In this document: positions 15,413 to 15,696 of the stretch, one piece after another | Numbering within the stretch: the stretch's first letter is position 1 | Layout of the letters: the number at the start of each line of letters is the position of its first letter | Assembly (NCBI GenBank): GCA_016212295.1 | Contig: JACRGO010000054.1 | Coordinates: 1 to 15,696, forward strand | Reading direction: 5' to 3' | Origin: Nitrospinota bacterium | GTDB lineage: Bacteria; Nitrospinota; Nitrospinia; JACRGO01 | Length of the DNA stretch: 15,696 nt | Made by a program: the position numbers and the translations under genes | The notes under the pieces: model-generated | The model's input: only the letters and a program-made list of their open reading frames with translations | What the model was told of the DNA's origin: nothing | The model's database searches: none

Positions 15413-15655
15413 TATATAAGCCCATACGCTATGTATAGGCCCACCTTTAAAGGTAAAACCCAAGATCAAACCACTTGGATAAAGTTGATCTTCTGGGTAC
15501 GACTTAATAATTTCACCATGAATTACAGAATAATAAATTTCATCGAAGGATATCTTATCGGCTTGAGCTTCTTCACCAGCATGGTCGTTAATTCGCACAC
15601 TATTTTTAACAATGGATTCAAGAATATCCTGTATAGCAAATGTTTTCACGTTCAT
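15407..15655 (-). CDS. DUF4258 protein, frameshifted (putative toxin)
   Basis: An 82-residue ORF matching the DUF4258 family by pattern: a histidine-alanine pair near the start (NDHAGEEA, His25), KISFDEIYYSVIHGEIIKSYP, YPSGLILGF and GGPIHSVWAY. DUF4258 proteins are small, of uncertain activity, and are often paired with YgiT-type or HTH antitoxins; a toxic RNase-like role is proposed but not shown by this sequence. The ORF stops just after VWAY, before the family's last beta strand. That strand is found intact in the -1 frame directly downstream. The ATG at 15655 has no strong ribosome site, and only 41 bp upstream are in the window. The toxin-first, zinc-finger-second order matches MqsR-MqsA-like systems. 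Confidence 0.8.
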   Translation of the reverse strand: MNVKTFAIQDILESIVKNSVRINDHAGEEAQADKISFDEIYYSVIHGEIIKSYPEDQLYPSGLILGFTFKGGPIHSVWAYIK

Positions 15656-15696
15656 ACTTTATTTCCAACGCCTGGCATGTGGGGCTGGCAACCGCA

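Noticed and set aside
15405-15415. Programmed -1 frameshifting in the DUF4258 gene
   Set aside because: There is only an A4 run, no classical X-XXY-YYZ heptamer and no obvious downstream stem-loop; a simple indel or sequencing error is the easier explanation.

Overview
The window comes from the chromosome of a Gram-negative bacterium. It carries lipopolysaccharide-type sugar genes (rfbA, rfbC, kdsB), housekeeping genes (rho, rpmE, prfA), a branched-chain aminotransferase, and two genes of the futalosine route to menaquinone (mqnB, mqnD). The gene content, cytosolic kinases of deltaproteobacterial flavour and many families of dispersed intergenic repeats suggest a Desulfobacterota/Nitrospinota-like or similar environmental lineage. 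That placement is inference; nothing in the window fixes the phylum.

Layout. 1-1614: rfbA and rfbC overlap on the plus strand behind a promoter with a consensus -10 box. 1692-4597: rho, rpmE and prfA run leftward in the order common to many bacteria. A promoter near 4950 starts a leader of about 335 nt before rho, and a nested inverted-repeat element of about 300 bp separates rho from rpmE. 4600-5299: the gene-free divergent region between rho and ilvE. 5300-7644: ilvE, an FmdB-type zinc-ribbon gene and an NtrB-like soluble histidine kinase, apparently one operon. 7780-12319: a new promoter almost touches the start codon of an FlrB/FleS-like soluble kinase, followed by a one-domain FHA protein, a large chemoreceptor and kdsB, all closely spaced. 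12443-14870: an ankyrin-repeat protein, mqnB and mqnD, with repeat-rich spacers. 15070-15655: a leftward, AT-rich pair, a YgiT-type zinc-finger gene and a DUF4258 gene, resembling a toxin-antitoxin cassette.

The most notable observations are these. (1) The DUF4258 gene is broken by a -1 frameshift at an A4 run; its missing C-terminus is still readable in the next frame and ends in a TAATG overlap with the zinc-finger gene. (2) The rho leader has a 53-nt guanine-free, C-rich tract just before the rho start, a good candidate Rho loading site. (3) A roughly 204-bp MITE-like multi-hairpin element sits between rho and rpmE, and a lone copy of its terminal sequence lies in the rfbA leader. (4) Two soluble histidine kinases without a response regulator lie close to an FHA protein and a chemoreceptor, a signalling set whose wiring cannot be deduced from the window. 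I see no CRISPR array, rRNA, tRNA, transposase or obviously new multi-gene defence system.
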